This document shows positions 31,054 through 39,998 of a stretch of 47,767 bases of DNA, one piece after another (positions within the stretch are counted from its first letter, which is position 1; every line of letters begins with the position of its first letter). The stretch is from the IMG/VR virus record IMGVR_UViG_3300040771_000255, positions 1 through 47,767 of that record; one strand, given 5' to 3'. This DNA comes from a virus. Under the pieces are notes generated by a model. It worked only from the letters and a program-made list of their open reading frames with translations, searched no databases and was not told the origin of the DNA. The position numbers and the translations under genes are program-made.

Positions 31054-33360
31054 ATGCAAGTAATAAAAAGAAATGGTCAAAAAATTGACTTTAATCCGAA
31101 TAAAATATTAATAAGAATAAAAAAACAATCATCAGGGTTAAAAGTTAACCCTGATGAGGTATTTTTAAAAGTTACACAGGGTATCGCTGACAATATGACA
31201 ACAAATCAAGTTGATGATTTAATATCTGTTGTTTCTGAGTCTCTTTCAATGAACCACCCAGATTATTCAATTTTAGCTGCTAATATATCTATTAGTAAGT
31301 TACATAAAGAAACTGAGGATTCATTTATGAAAGCAACTAAAAAACTATATAATGCTGGGTTATTAAGTGATGTTTATTTTAATAAGGTAAAAGAAAATTA
31401 CGAATTTATAGAAACAGTTATTGATTATAGTCGAGATTTTAATTTTGATTATTTTGGTTGGTGTTCACTAAAAGATATTTATTTACTTAAAATTGGTGAT
31501 TTAATAGCTGAGAGACCACAACAACTTTATGTTAGGGTAGCGCTTATGGTTACAAACACGCCAGAAGATTTTATAGAAAAATATAATGATTTAAGTAATC
31601 AAAGAGAATCTCCAGCAACACCAATTAAGATTAATATTGGAACTAAAATAGGTCAAATAGCTTCTTGTAATTTATCTATCGTTCCAGATGATTCAACTGA
31701 TGGTTTATTAGAAATGTTAGGTAGAATATCAATTTCTTCATCTAAAGCTGAGGGTATTGGTCTAGCAGTATCAAATATTCGTTCAAAAGAAAGTAACGTT
31801 GGTAAATCTAATGGTAAAGCTGGTGGTATTTTAAAATATCTTAAAGTTGTAAATGAAGCTCTTAGATTTTGGAATCAAAGGGGTAAAAGACCTGGTTCTT
31901 GTGCTGTTTATATAGAACCATGGCATAAAGATATATTTGATGTTTTAGATATGAGAAAGAAAACTGGTGATGAAAATCTAAGGGCTAGAGATTTATTTTC
32001 AGCACTTTGGGTACCAGATAATTTTATGAGAGCAGTTGAGGATAATGGTGATTGGTACTTATTTTGTCCAAATGATATTAAAGTATCTGGTTTAAAACCA
32101 TTTTATGAGATTTATGGTGCTGAATATGAGGAAGAATATAATAAAGCTGTAGAACTAGGTATTGGTACTAAAATAAAAGCGCATGACTTATGGTTAAAAA
32201 TACTTGAATCACAAATCGAGAGTGGTATGCCATATATGTGTTTTAAGGATTCTGCGAATATGAAATCAAACCAAAAAAATATGGGTATGATTCACTCAAG
32301 TAATCTTTGTGCTGAAATTATGGAAGTGACCGATGCTAAAACAACAGCTATTTGTACTCTTACAAGTATTCCACTTCAAAAGTTTATTAAAGATAATGAA
32401 TATGATTATTTAGGTTTAGGTCGTGTTACTCGCTCAATAACTAAATCTCTTAACATTGCTTTGGAGATAAACGAGTATTCAACTATAGAAGGACGTAAAG
32501 GTGGTTTAGAACAAAGAGCTTTAGGAATTGGTACACAAGGATTAGCTGATGTATTTGCGTTACTTAAAGTAGGGTTTACATCACCAGAAGCTAGATTATT
32601 AAATAAGAATATATATGAAACAATATATTTTAATGCGTTAAGAGAATCTTGTGATTTAGCAAAAGAAACTGGTTTAACATATGATGGTTATGAGGGTTCA
32701 CCAATTTCTAAAGGTGTATTTCAATGGGAAATGTGGGATTTAAAGGAAAGTGATTTATCTGGGATGCATAATTGGAAACAATTGCGTAAGGATATAATTA
32801 AATATGGTGTTAGAAATTCATTAGTTACTTGTGAACCACCAACAGCTAGTTCAGCTCGTGTTATTGGTTCTAATGAAGCTTTTGAACCATTTACTTCAAA
32901 TTTATATGTTCGTAGAGTAACTGGTGGTGAATTTGCAATGGTAAATAAACACTTAGTTAGGGAATTAGAAGAAGCTGGAATTTGGGATAGACAAACACTT
33001 AATGAATTAATTAAAAATGATGGTAGTGTTCAGAATATACCAATTATTAGCGAAGAACTTAAAGATAGGTATAAAACTGTTTGGGAAATATCTCAAAAAT
33101 CTTTAATTGAAATGTCAGCTGATAGAGGACCTTTTATCGACCAATCACAAAGTCTTAACATATTCTTTTCAACACCTACAGTAGGTAAATTAACTACCGC
33201 ACATACACTTGGTTGGAAGTTAGGTCTTAAAACTGGTCAGTATTATTTGAGAAGCCAATCCGTTGATAATAAAGCTAAACATTTAGCGATTGACATGGAT
33301 ACTGTTAAAGTCGAAAAACCAATTGACAGTCAGTTTGAGTGTTTTGGTTGTTCATCATAA
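31054..33360 (+). CDS. nrdA: Ribonucleotide reductase class Ia large subunit (NrdA)
   Basis: 768 residues (T4 NrdA has 754). It reduces ribonucleoside diphosphates to deoxy forms using the NrdB radical. An N-terminal ATP-cone starts with QVIKRNGQKIDFNPNKI. The catalytic cysteines are visible: C205 (IASCNLS), C419 with E421 (NLCAEI) and C434 (AICTLTS). The phosphate-binding PTASSARVIG motif and a tyrosine-bearing C-terminal section are present, and the redox pair is C763-x-x-C766 at the very end (CFGCSS). It follows nrdB by 18 bases. The order nrdB-nrdA is the reverse of T4. The unit ends at a terminator. Confidence 0.95.
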   Translation: MQVIKRNGQKIDFNPNKILIRIKKQSSGLKVNPDEVFLKVTQGIADNMTTNQVDDLISVVSESLSMNHPDYSILAANISISKLHKETEDSFMKATKKLYNAGLLSDVYFNKVKENYEFIETVIDYSRDFNFDYFGWCSLKDIYLLKIGDLIAERPQQLYVRVALMVTNTPEDFIEKYNDLSNQRESPATPIKINIGTKIGQIASCNLSIVPDDSTDGLLEMLGRISISSSKAEGIGLAVSNIRSKESNVGKSNGKAGGILKYLKVVNEALRFWNQRGKRPGSCAVYIEPWHKDIFDVLDMRKKTGDENLRARDLFSALWVPDNFMRAVEDNGDWYLFCPNDIKVSGLKPFYEIYGAEYEEEYNKAVELGIGTKIKAHDLWLKILESQIESGMPYMCFKDSANMKSNQKNMGMIHSSNLCAEIMEVTDAKTTAICTLTSIPLQKFIKDNEYDYLGLGRVTRSITKSLNIALEINEYSTIEGRKGGLEQRALGIGTQGLADVFALLKVGFTSPEARLLNKNIYETIYFNALRESCDLAKETGLTYDGYEGSPISKGVFQWEMWDLKESDLSGMHNWKQLRKDIIKYGVRNSLVTCEPPTASSARVIGSNEAFEPFTSNLYVRRVTGGEFAMVNKHLVRELEEAGIWDRQTLNELIKNDGSVQNIPIISEELKDRYKTVWEISQKSLIEMSADRGPFIDQSQSLNIFFSTPTVGKLTTAHTLGWKLGLKTGQYYLRSQSVDNKAKHLAIDMDTVKVEKPIDSQFECFGCSS

Positions 33361-33384
33361 TATAAAAAATAGATAAAAATAAAT

Positions 33385-33411
33385 AGGACCCATAATAGGG
33401 TCCTTTTTTTA
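33385..33411 (+). terminator. Rho-independent terminator after nrdA
   Basis: AGGACCC (33385-33391) pairs with GGGTCCT (33398-33404), six-base loop, followed by a T-run. It separates the replication block from the wedge operon. Confidence 0.9.
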
Positions 33412-33446
33412 TTTACCATATTTACTTATAAAAATAAAATATTATT

Positions 33447-33460
33447 ATATTTATCTAATA
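33447..33460 (+). promoter_or_regulatory. Putative middle/late promoter of the wedge operon
   Basis: ATATTTATCTAATA, a variant of ATATTTATAATAAA, lies 8 bases before the gp25 ATG and after a terminator. AAGAAGG right before the ATG looks like a Shine-Dalgarno sequence but is only one base from the start codon, so it is unlikely to act as one. Confidence 0.45.
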
Positions 33461-33468
33461 AAGAAGGT

Positions 33469-33849
33469 ATGGCAAAATATATAAATATAAATTATCCATT
33501 TAAAGATAGTCCTAAAGGGTTCTTTTTAGATTTAAATAGTGATGATGCATCAGCTATAAAAGCTGACCTTATGCATTTAATACTAACCAGAAAGGGTCAG
33601 AGACTATATAGTCCAGATTTTGGTACCGATTTGTTAAAATTTATTTTTGAACCTGAAGATGGGTTAACGCTTAATGGTATTAAAAGTGAAATAACTACAG
33701 TTGTTAAACGTTATCTACCAAAATTACAAATAGATGAGATAACAGTACTCCAATCAGACGAAAGCGAATATGCTGCGGTAGTAACGTTAAAATACACAAT
33801 AACAGATGATGTCTTTACAACTACTGATATCGTAATAATAAATATATAA
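33469..33849 (+). CDS. 25: Baseplate wedge protein gp25-like
   Basis: 126 residues (T4 gp25 has 132). The gp25/GpW family signature is clear: ILTRKGQRLYSPDFGT at about 38-53, followed by LLKFIFEPEDG. Gp25 bridges wedge, hub and the first sheath ring and starts sheath assembly. Its stop overlaps the start of the next gene by one base (TAATG), so translation is probably coupled. It is the first gene of the wedge operon. Confidence 0.92.
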   Translation: MAKYININYPFKDSPKGFFLDLNSDDASAIKADLMHLILTRKGQRLYSPDFGTDLLKFIFEPEDGLTLNGIKSEITTVVKRYLPKLQIDEITVLQSDESEYAAVVTLKYTITDDVFTTTDIVIINI

Positions 33850-35666
33850 TGGGAAATAATGGAATTAATTATACGTCACGAAATTTCGTAGACATACGTA
33901 CAGATTTGGTTAATATGGTAAAACAATATTATCCAGATATTTTTGGTGATTTTAACGATGCGTCAGTTGGTATGATGATACTTGAACTAAATGCTGCTGT
34001 TGGGGATATGTTATCAGTCAATACTGATAGGATGTTTCAAGAAACACAAATAGATTACGCTAAAGAAAGAAAGTCAATATTAGCAATGGCTAGGACTTTC
34101 GGTTTAAACGTACCAGGCAAAAGGCCAAGCATAACAATAGTTGATTTCAGTGTAACTGTCCCAGTATTTGGTGATAGCTTTAACGTAGCATATGCTCCAA
34201 TAATTAGAAGTGGCTCACAAGTAACAGGTGCTGGTAAAGTGTTTGAGGTTGAAACTGATATCGACTTTTCAAACCCGTTTAATATTAATGGAATTCCAAA
34301 TAGAATAATAATACCAAATCTAGATTCAAATTCTAATTTGATTAATTATACGTTAACTAAGAGAGAGATAGTTAAAAATGGGACTTCTAAAGTGTTTAAA
34401 AGAGTAATTAGTAGTTCAGATGTTAAACCATTCTTAGAAATTATTTTACCAGAAGATAACGTTATATCTGTTGAATCGATAATAACACTTAATGGTACTA
34501 ATTACTCTAAAATTCCTAATTTAGAAGATTTTACAAATTTAGATAATAGATGGTTTGAAATGGACGCACTAGCTGAAGATAAAGTTTTTATTGAAGATAA
34601 CTCTATTATAAGTGATAACTCAAGTCTAAGACCAGGTAAATGGATATCTGTAACTAGAAAATTTATTAGAGAATACACTGATTTAGGTTTTACAAAGATA
34701 ATATTAGGTGGTGGGACACAAGATACTAGTAGCCTTTGTGATTTTGATACAAATATTGCTTTAGTTAATCAAATTGGTGATTTTATTAATAATTTATCAT
34801 TAGGTGTTACACCTAGCGCAAATACTACTATGTTTATTAAATATAGAGTTGGTGGTGGTTCTGATAGTAATGTTGGTCCAAATGTTTTAACTTCATTAGG
34901 TATTGTTAATATGAACGTTAATGGACCAGATGCTACATTAAATAGTGCGGTTAAAACATCTTTAAAAGTTAATAATACATTTCCAGCTTTAGGTGGTAAA
35001 GATACCCCAAGTGTTGAAGAAATTAGAAATTTAGTTAGATATAACTTTTCATCGCAAAACAGAGCAGTAACAATAAAAGATTACCATACAAGAATTGCTC
35101 AAATGCCAGGTAATTTTGGTGTACCTTTTAGATGTGGTGTTTTCGAACAACAAAATAAAGTTAAAGTATATGTTTTAAGTTTAGATTCAAGTTCAAAATT
35201 AACTAATTCTTCTACTAGTATCTTAAGAGATAATATATCAACTTATTTATCTGAATATAGAATGCTTAATGATTATGTTGAAGTAACAAACGGTAAAATA
35301 ATAAATTTATCGTTTCAGGTAGATTTAATGATTGATAAAAAATTACCACAAGCTCAAATAATGGGTCAAGTTATTAGTGTTGTTGAACAATATATGAATA
35401 TTAATAAATACCAAATGGGTGAGAATATATATTTATCTTCACTTATTGAATTAATTAACAATGTAGGTGGAGTTTTAAACGTTGTTGATTTAAGGATTTA
35501 TAATAAAATTGGTCAGGGTGTGTATAGTCTTAACGAAATATCGCAACCATATATCAATTTAACGACTAGACAAGTTAATATTTCTGATTACACCCTTTTT
35601 GGTGACCCAATTAGTATGTTTGAAATACGTAGACCAAGTGTGGATATTATTGTTAGGGTTAAATAA
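33849..35666 (+). CDS. 6: Baseplate wedge protein gp6-like
   Basis: 605 residues (T4 gp6 has 660). It opens with INYTSRNFVDIRTDLVNMVK and FGDFNDASVGMMILELNAAV, the standard start of gp6/J-like baseplate proteins, and then AKERKSILAMARTFGLNVPG. The central beta part carries SSQNRAVTIKDYHTRIAQMP, a conserved stretch of this family. Gp6 forms the ring that joins the six wedges and rearranges on contraction. Its start shares one base with the stop of the gp25 gene, the usual 25-6 order. Confidence 0.93.
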   Translation: MGNNGINYTSRNFVDIRTDLVNMVKQYYPDIFGDFNDASVGMMILELNAAVGDMLSVNTDRMFQETQIDYAKERKSILAMARTFGLNVPGKRPSITIVDFSVTVPVFGDSFNVAYAPIIRSGSQVTGAGKVFEVETDIDFSNPFNINGIPNRIIIPNLDSNSNLINYTLTKREIVKNGTSKVFKRVISSSDVKPFLEIILPEDNVISVESIITLNGTNYSKIPNLEDFTNLDNRWFEMDALAEDKVFIEDNSIISDNSSLRPGKWISVTRKFIREYTDLGFTKIILGGGTQDTSSLCDFDTNIALVNQIGDFINNLSLGVTPSANTTMFIKYRVGGGSDSNVGPNVLTSLGIVNMNVNGPDATLNSAVKTSLKVNNTFPALGGKDTPSVEEIRNLVRYNFSSQNRAVTIKDYHTRIAQMPGNFGVPFRCGVFEQQNKVKVYVLSLDSSSKLTNSSTSILRDNISTYLSEYRMLNDYVEVTNGKIINLSFQVDLMIDKKLPQAQIMGQVISVVEQYMNINKYQMGENIYLSSLIELINNVGGVLNVVDLRIYNKIGQGVYSLNEISQPYINLTTRQVNISDYTLFGDPISMFEIRRPSVDIIVRVK

Positions 35667-35713
35667 GATTTCCTTATTTAAAAAATGTCTTATATTAAAA
35701 GAAAAACACGTAT

Positions 35714-36064
35714 ATGGGTTGTAATTGTAAAAATGAAAATGGAAGTATTGAGGATTTGTTAAATAACAATGAACCAAGTAAAAAATTAAATATCGTACAA
35801 ACAATAATTAAATATTCACTAAAAATATTAGGGTTTTTAATTATGTTAGTGTTTTTACCAATAATTAATCTAGGAATAATCTGGATAATTTTTAGGACTT
35901 TAATTTTAAATAAAAATGTTGATTTTAAACCTTTATTAACTAAAATTGGTGGACTATTTCAATCTAAAGAATATGATGACGATGACGACGATGATGATGA
36001 AGAATATAATGAAGATAACTTCACAATGTTAAACGTTGAAGATATAACAAAAAAAAGTAAATAA
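35714..36064 (+). CDS. Small membrane protein with acidic tail in the wedge operon
   Basis: 116 residues. It begins MGCNCKNENG. A long hydrophobic region at about 34-66 (LKILGFLIMLVFLPIINLGI and following) can form one or two membrane helices. The C-terminal half is cytoplasmic-like and contains eight consecutive Asp near residue 90 followed by Glu. No lipobox or known family is visible. A membrane protein among baseplate genes is unusual. It might anchor baseplate assembly to the inner membrane, as early T4 baseplate assembly is membrane-linked, but this is only inference. Confidence 0.65.
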   Translation: MGCNCKNENGSIEDLLNNNEPSKKLNIVQTIIKYSLKILGFLIMLVFLPIINLGIIWIIFRTLILNKNVDFKPLLTKIGGLFQSKEYDDDDDDDDEEYNEDNFTMLNVEDITKKSK

Positions 36065-36067
36065 AAT

Positions 36068-39000
36068 ATGGCTGATACCATTAGAATAAGAACAACACCA
36101 AACGGTGAGGATAAATATATTAAAATTAACGTAGAACAAAAATTTGATTTTATTGAGGTTTTGTCGTTAAAATTATCCCAAGAAGATGCCTATAGAAAAT
36201 TCTGCTCAGATTACGGTGTAATTGTGGGTCGAGTTTCCGTTAATAATGGTTTTGGTGTGCCTAATGCTATGGTTAGTGTTTTTATTCCGTTAGATGATAT
36301 TGATAAAAATAACCCTGAAATAAAGGGGTTATATCCATATGAGATAATAACAGACACTAATAGTAATGGTGTTAGATATAATCTTTTACCTAAAGAAGGT
36401 AATAAGGGGAATAAATGTAGTACACCAATAGGTACATTCCCGAATAAACGTGAAGTTTTAGATAATGAAATTTTAACAGACATTTATAGTAAATATTATA
36501 AATTTACCACTACAACAAATCATGCTGGTGATTATATGATATTTGGTGTACCCTTAGGTAACTACACAGTACATGTAGATGTTGACATTTCTGATATTGG
36601 AATAATTTCACAAAGACCTTATGATTTAATCAGTCAAGGTACTCCTACATCAATGTTCGGTAGTTCAACTAAATTTAAAGGTAGTAAAAAAATAGATACG
36701 TTAATACAAGTTAAAACTTTTAATTCAGGCGTTAACGTACAACCATTTTGGGGTGACATTGAAAATTGTGATATTGGTATTAATAGATTAGATTTTGATT
36801 TAAATTATAATATAACACCATCAGCAATTTTCATTGGTAGTATATATGGTGACCAAGATAAATATAGTATTAGTAAAAATTGCCGTCCAAGAAATAACGT
36901 TGGTAATTTATGTGACCAAGTATCTGGACCAGGCTCTGTTAATATGATTAGAAAAACTTTTGATGGTAAAATTGAACGTTTTGATGTTGATGGTGGTAGA
37001 GTAATAGATGATAACGGGGCATGGGCTTATCAAATACCAATGAATTTAGATTATATGATAACCAGTGAGGATGGTACCTTAATATATTCACAGGACCCAA
37101 ATATTGGTATAGCAACAAGGTCTAGTGTTAGATTTAACATTGGTATGGATGATAGTGGTGGTGATGGTAGACTTAGAACTAGGGCTAGATATTTAGTACC
37201 TAATAACCCAACAGATGTTTCACAAATTGATTATGAATTTGGGGTTAACACTAAAGAAACTAGTTTCAGAGATTTATATTGGAATAAAATTTACTCAGTT
37301 TCAAATTATATATCTAGATTTCAACCAAATAACGGTGTGGAAAATAGGAATATTACTGGTATTAAAAGTGTGGATGAATGTGCTGGTGATAAAACACCAT
37401 TCCCATATAATAGAGTAGATACTAAGGGTAACCCTATATTTAGTATTATCTGTATTATCATAAATATAATAGTATTAGTAATATCGATAATTAATAAATT
37501 TATAATACCTGTAATTAACGGTATTATATCGGTATTTAATTTTTTATTCGAAAAACTTTGTGGTATTAAAATATTTAGAACAAGAATTTTCGGTTTTGCT
37601 TGTAAACTAATAATAGATTATCTTACTTGTATTCACATAGAATGTGATAAAACTAACTATGCCCCATCATGTAGTGGTAGGGGTTATGATGAATTAGAAA
37701 AATTGGGATTACCAGTTAAAAAAACTGGTTTAGCTGATTGTGAAGCTTTTGAAATTGCTAAAATTCTAAACTTATTTAAATTTGATTTTTATAATGACTG
37801 GGTACATGGTTCACTTTCTTCTTTTCTACTAAAATATAAAAAGACTAAAAATAAAACTAAATTTTGTGATTATGATTGTGATTCGTCTGATAATAGGTGT
37901 GATAATAGTTATTTATTAGATAGTTGTTATGATAATAATAATAATTCTGAAAATAAAAGCTATTCAATAAAGATAAATGAAGGTTTAATTAAAAAAAATA
38001 ATAACCAACTATATTATGCGGCTACTACACGTAATGCTACTAATAAAATGTTTGCAACTGAAATAGTAAATTTAGGTTCCGTATTTGATTGTGACTGGCA
38101 AGGTATACCTAAAATAAGTGATTTATTAATACCTACAACATATAAAATACCACCAGATACTGAAGAATTTGATGAGACTAATACAATTGTTGAGACTTGT
38201 GGTATGGTTAAGATAAATAGTTCTAGTAGTTTATTTTTTAGTGTTAACTGTGTGGGTATTGATGTTACTTATGGTGGTTGTTTAAATCTAAGACATATAT
38301 GTGAAATGGGTGTAAATATTGATGAAACTGATTTTGATGTTGCTGGTAATGTTATACGAGCAAGTGATTGTATAATAGGTTCTAACGATATTGACAGTGA
38401 TAGAGGTAAATGGTTTAGAGATGTATTTTATGGTCTAAACAAATACACATCAACACCTTGGATTGGTTTAGATAATTTGACAATACCATCAAATGGTTAC
38501 GCTACAAATTTTAACACACAAAACATATCAACATATGATTTTGCTAGTACTGTTAATAACGGGGTTGATTATATTAATTTCAGGGGGTACCCTACTAATG
38601 GTGCGTCAGCATTTGGTCAAACTAAAAATTCATATTATTTCTATTTTGGTCTAGAGCCAGGAAAAACAGCTATCGATAAAATGAATAGTAAATTTTTCTC
38701 TGAGTGTGAGGTTATTTCTGAAAATGATGTTTTAATTGATTCATCATCAATACCAGATAGTAACTTAGATAACACAGGTTCAATTACGTTTACATTTGTT
38801 GGCGGTAACCCACCATTTGACTATACGATAGTTGGTCCTAATAATTATTTAATTATTGGTACTAGTGTAATTAATCAAACAACAACTATAAATAATTTAG
38901 CTGCTGGTGTTTATACAATAAGTGGTGTCGGTGTATTTGGTATTCCAATATCTGAAATCATTACAGTTTATGGACCTCAAGCGTTAGCTGCAACTGCTAT

Positions 39001-39997
39001 AGTTTCAAAATCTTCAACAACGGATATTAGTAATGATGGTGAAATAACAATCACTAATGTTATTGGTGGTGTATCACCTTATACTTATACTTTATTAGAT
39101 TATGCTATACCATTAAATCTTGGAGCTATTATAGAGGGACCTTCACTATTAAATACTCCTAAAATAATACAAAACCTAGAAGTAAGACCTATTAATGGTT
39201 ATACTGTAATGGTTACGGATAATGTAGGGACAAACATTTTTATTTCTGGTTTAATAGTTACGGGTTTACCAATATTAGGTGCAACATTTGTAGTGGTTAA
39301 TAATGAATGTTTTAATAGTTTTAGTGGTGAAATATCAATGACGATAAATGGTGGTCAATTACCATACACGATAGAAACAACAGGGCCTGATAATTATTCA
39401 ACTAGTGTTGCTAATCTTAAACTATTAGTGAATGGTTCCTACGTGACTACAATTACTGACTCACTAAATAATTCAATTCAATATACTAATACTATAACAT
39501 CAATTGGTAATACTGAAATAACATTAAACTTGGCATTACCAAGTGTTTTAAGGAAACAATGTAACCCATCGTATCATACTATTACAACATATGTTTCATA
39601 TAATACCACACCACCATCTTTCGTTAATTTTAGTTATTTAGATATTGATGATGTATGGCAACCATTAACACAAGTTACTTATGTTAATAGTAGTACACCA
39701 GTTATATTTACCGTTCCATCTATTAACGCTAACAATGGTCTTACTATTGCGGTTAAAGTTGGTAACTGTTATAGTGAATCACAATTTATTACTTTAGGTG
39801 ATGTCGAGAAACCAATAACAACCTTAGCTGGTAACATTTCAAAATCAGGACCATCTAGTGGTGTATATACTTATGTGGTGACTAGTAGTGGTGGTATTGG
39901 TGGTGTTTTCGGTGTTGGTACCTTTACAAGTACTTTAGCAACATATACAGCTACACTAACTGATAGTGTTGGGTGTCAAATAACAGTAACTATATAA
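36068..39997 (+). CDS. Large baseplate protein with SprB-like C-terminal repeats
   Basis: 1309 residues, in the position of T4 gp7 (1032 residues) after gp6, but without clear similarity. Residues 1-440 form a beta-rich part with a carboxypeptidase-regulatory-like segment (YGVIVGRVSVNNGFGVPNA and later GDYMIFGVPLGNYTVHVDVD). A very hydrophobic section follows at about 455-500, and then a Cys-rich region at about 510-620. From about 895 three or four SprB-type repeats occur: NTGSITFTFVGGNPPFDYTI with INNLAAGVYTISG, NDGEITITNVIGGVSPYTYT, SGEISMTINGGQLPYTIE, and a last copy ending LTDSVGCQITVTI. SprB repeats belong to gliding and surface proteins of Bacteroidota. A role in host contact at the baseplate rim is likely. 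Confidence 0.75.
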   Translation: MADTIRIRTTPNGEDKYIKINVEQKFDFIEVLSLKLSQEDAYRKFCSDYGVIVGRVSVNNGFGVPNAMVSVFIPLDDIDKNNPEIKGLYPYEIITDTNSNGVRYNLLPKEGNKGNKCSTPIGTFPNKREVLDNEILTDIYSKYYKFTTTTNHAGDYMIFGVPLGNYTVHVDVDISDIGIISQRPYDLISQGTPTSMFGSSTKFKGSKKIDTLIQVKTFNSGVNVQPFWGDIENCDIGINRLDFDLNYNITPSAIFIGSIYGDQDKYSISKNCRPRNNVGNLCDQVSGPGSVNMIRKTFDGKIERFDVDGGRVIDDNGAWAYQIPMNLDYMITSEDGTLIYSQDPNIGIATRSSVRFNIGMDDSGGDGRLRTRARYLVPNNPTDVSQIDYEFGVNTKETSFRDLYWNKIYSVSNYISRFQPNNGVENRNITGIKSVDECAGDKTPFPYNRVDTKGNPIFSIICIIINIIVLVISIINKFIIPVINGIISVFNFLFEKLCGIKIFRTRIFGFACKLIIDYLTCIHIECDKTNYAPSCSGRGYDELEKLGLPVKKTGLADCEAFEIAKILNLFKFDFYNDWVHGSLSSFLLKYKKTKNKTKFCDYDCDSSDNRCDNSYLLDSCYDNNNNSENKSYSIKINEGLIKKNNNQLYYAATTRNATNKMFATEIVNLGSVFDCDWQGIPKISDLLIPTTYKIPPDTEEFDETNTIVETCGMVKINSSSSLFFSVNCVGIDVTYGGCLNLRHICEMGVNIDETDFDVAGNVIRASDCIIGSNDIDSDRGKWFRDVFYGLNKYTSTPWIGLDNLTIPSNGYATNFNTQNISTYDFASTVNNGVDYINFRGYPTNGASAFGQTKNSYYFYFGLEPGKTAIDKMNSKFFSECEVISENDVLIDSSSIPDSNLDNTGSITFTFVGGNPPFDYTIVGPNNYLIIGTSVINQTTTINNLAAGVYTISGVGVFGIPISEIITVYGPQALAATAIVSKSSTTDISNDGEITITNVIGGVSPYTYTLLDYAIPLNLGAIIEGPSLLNTPKIIQNLEVRPINGYTVMVTDNVGTNIFISGLIVTGLPILGATFVVVNNECFNSFSGEISMTINGGQLPYTIETTGPDNYSTSVANLKLLVNGSYVTTITDSLNNSIQYTNTITSIGNTEITLNLALPSVLRKQCNPSYHTITTYVSYNTTPPSFVNFSYLDIDDVWQPLTQVTYVNSSTPVIFTVPSINANNGLTIAVKVGNCYSESQFITLGDVEKPITTLAGNISKSGPSSGVYTYVVTSSGGIGGVFGVGTFTSTLATYTATLTDSVGCQITVTI

Positions 39998-39998
39998 T

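Noticed and set aside
33459-33468. AAGAAGG before gp25 as a Shine-Dalgarno sequence
   Set aside because: It is only one base from the start codon, too close for use, and other genes in the window lack such sites.
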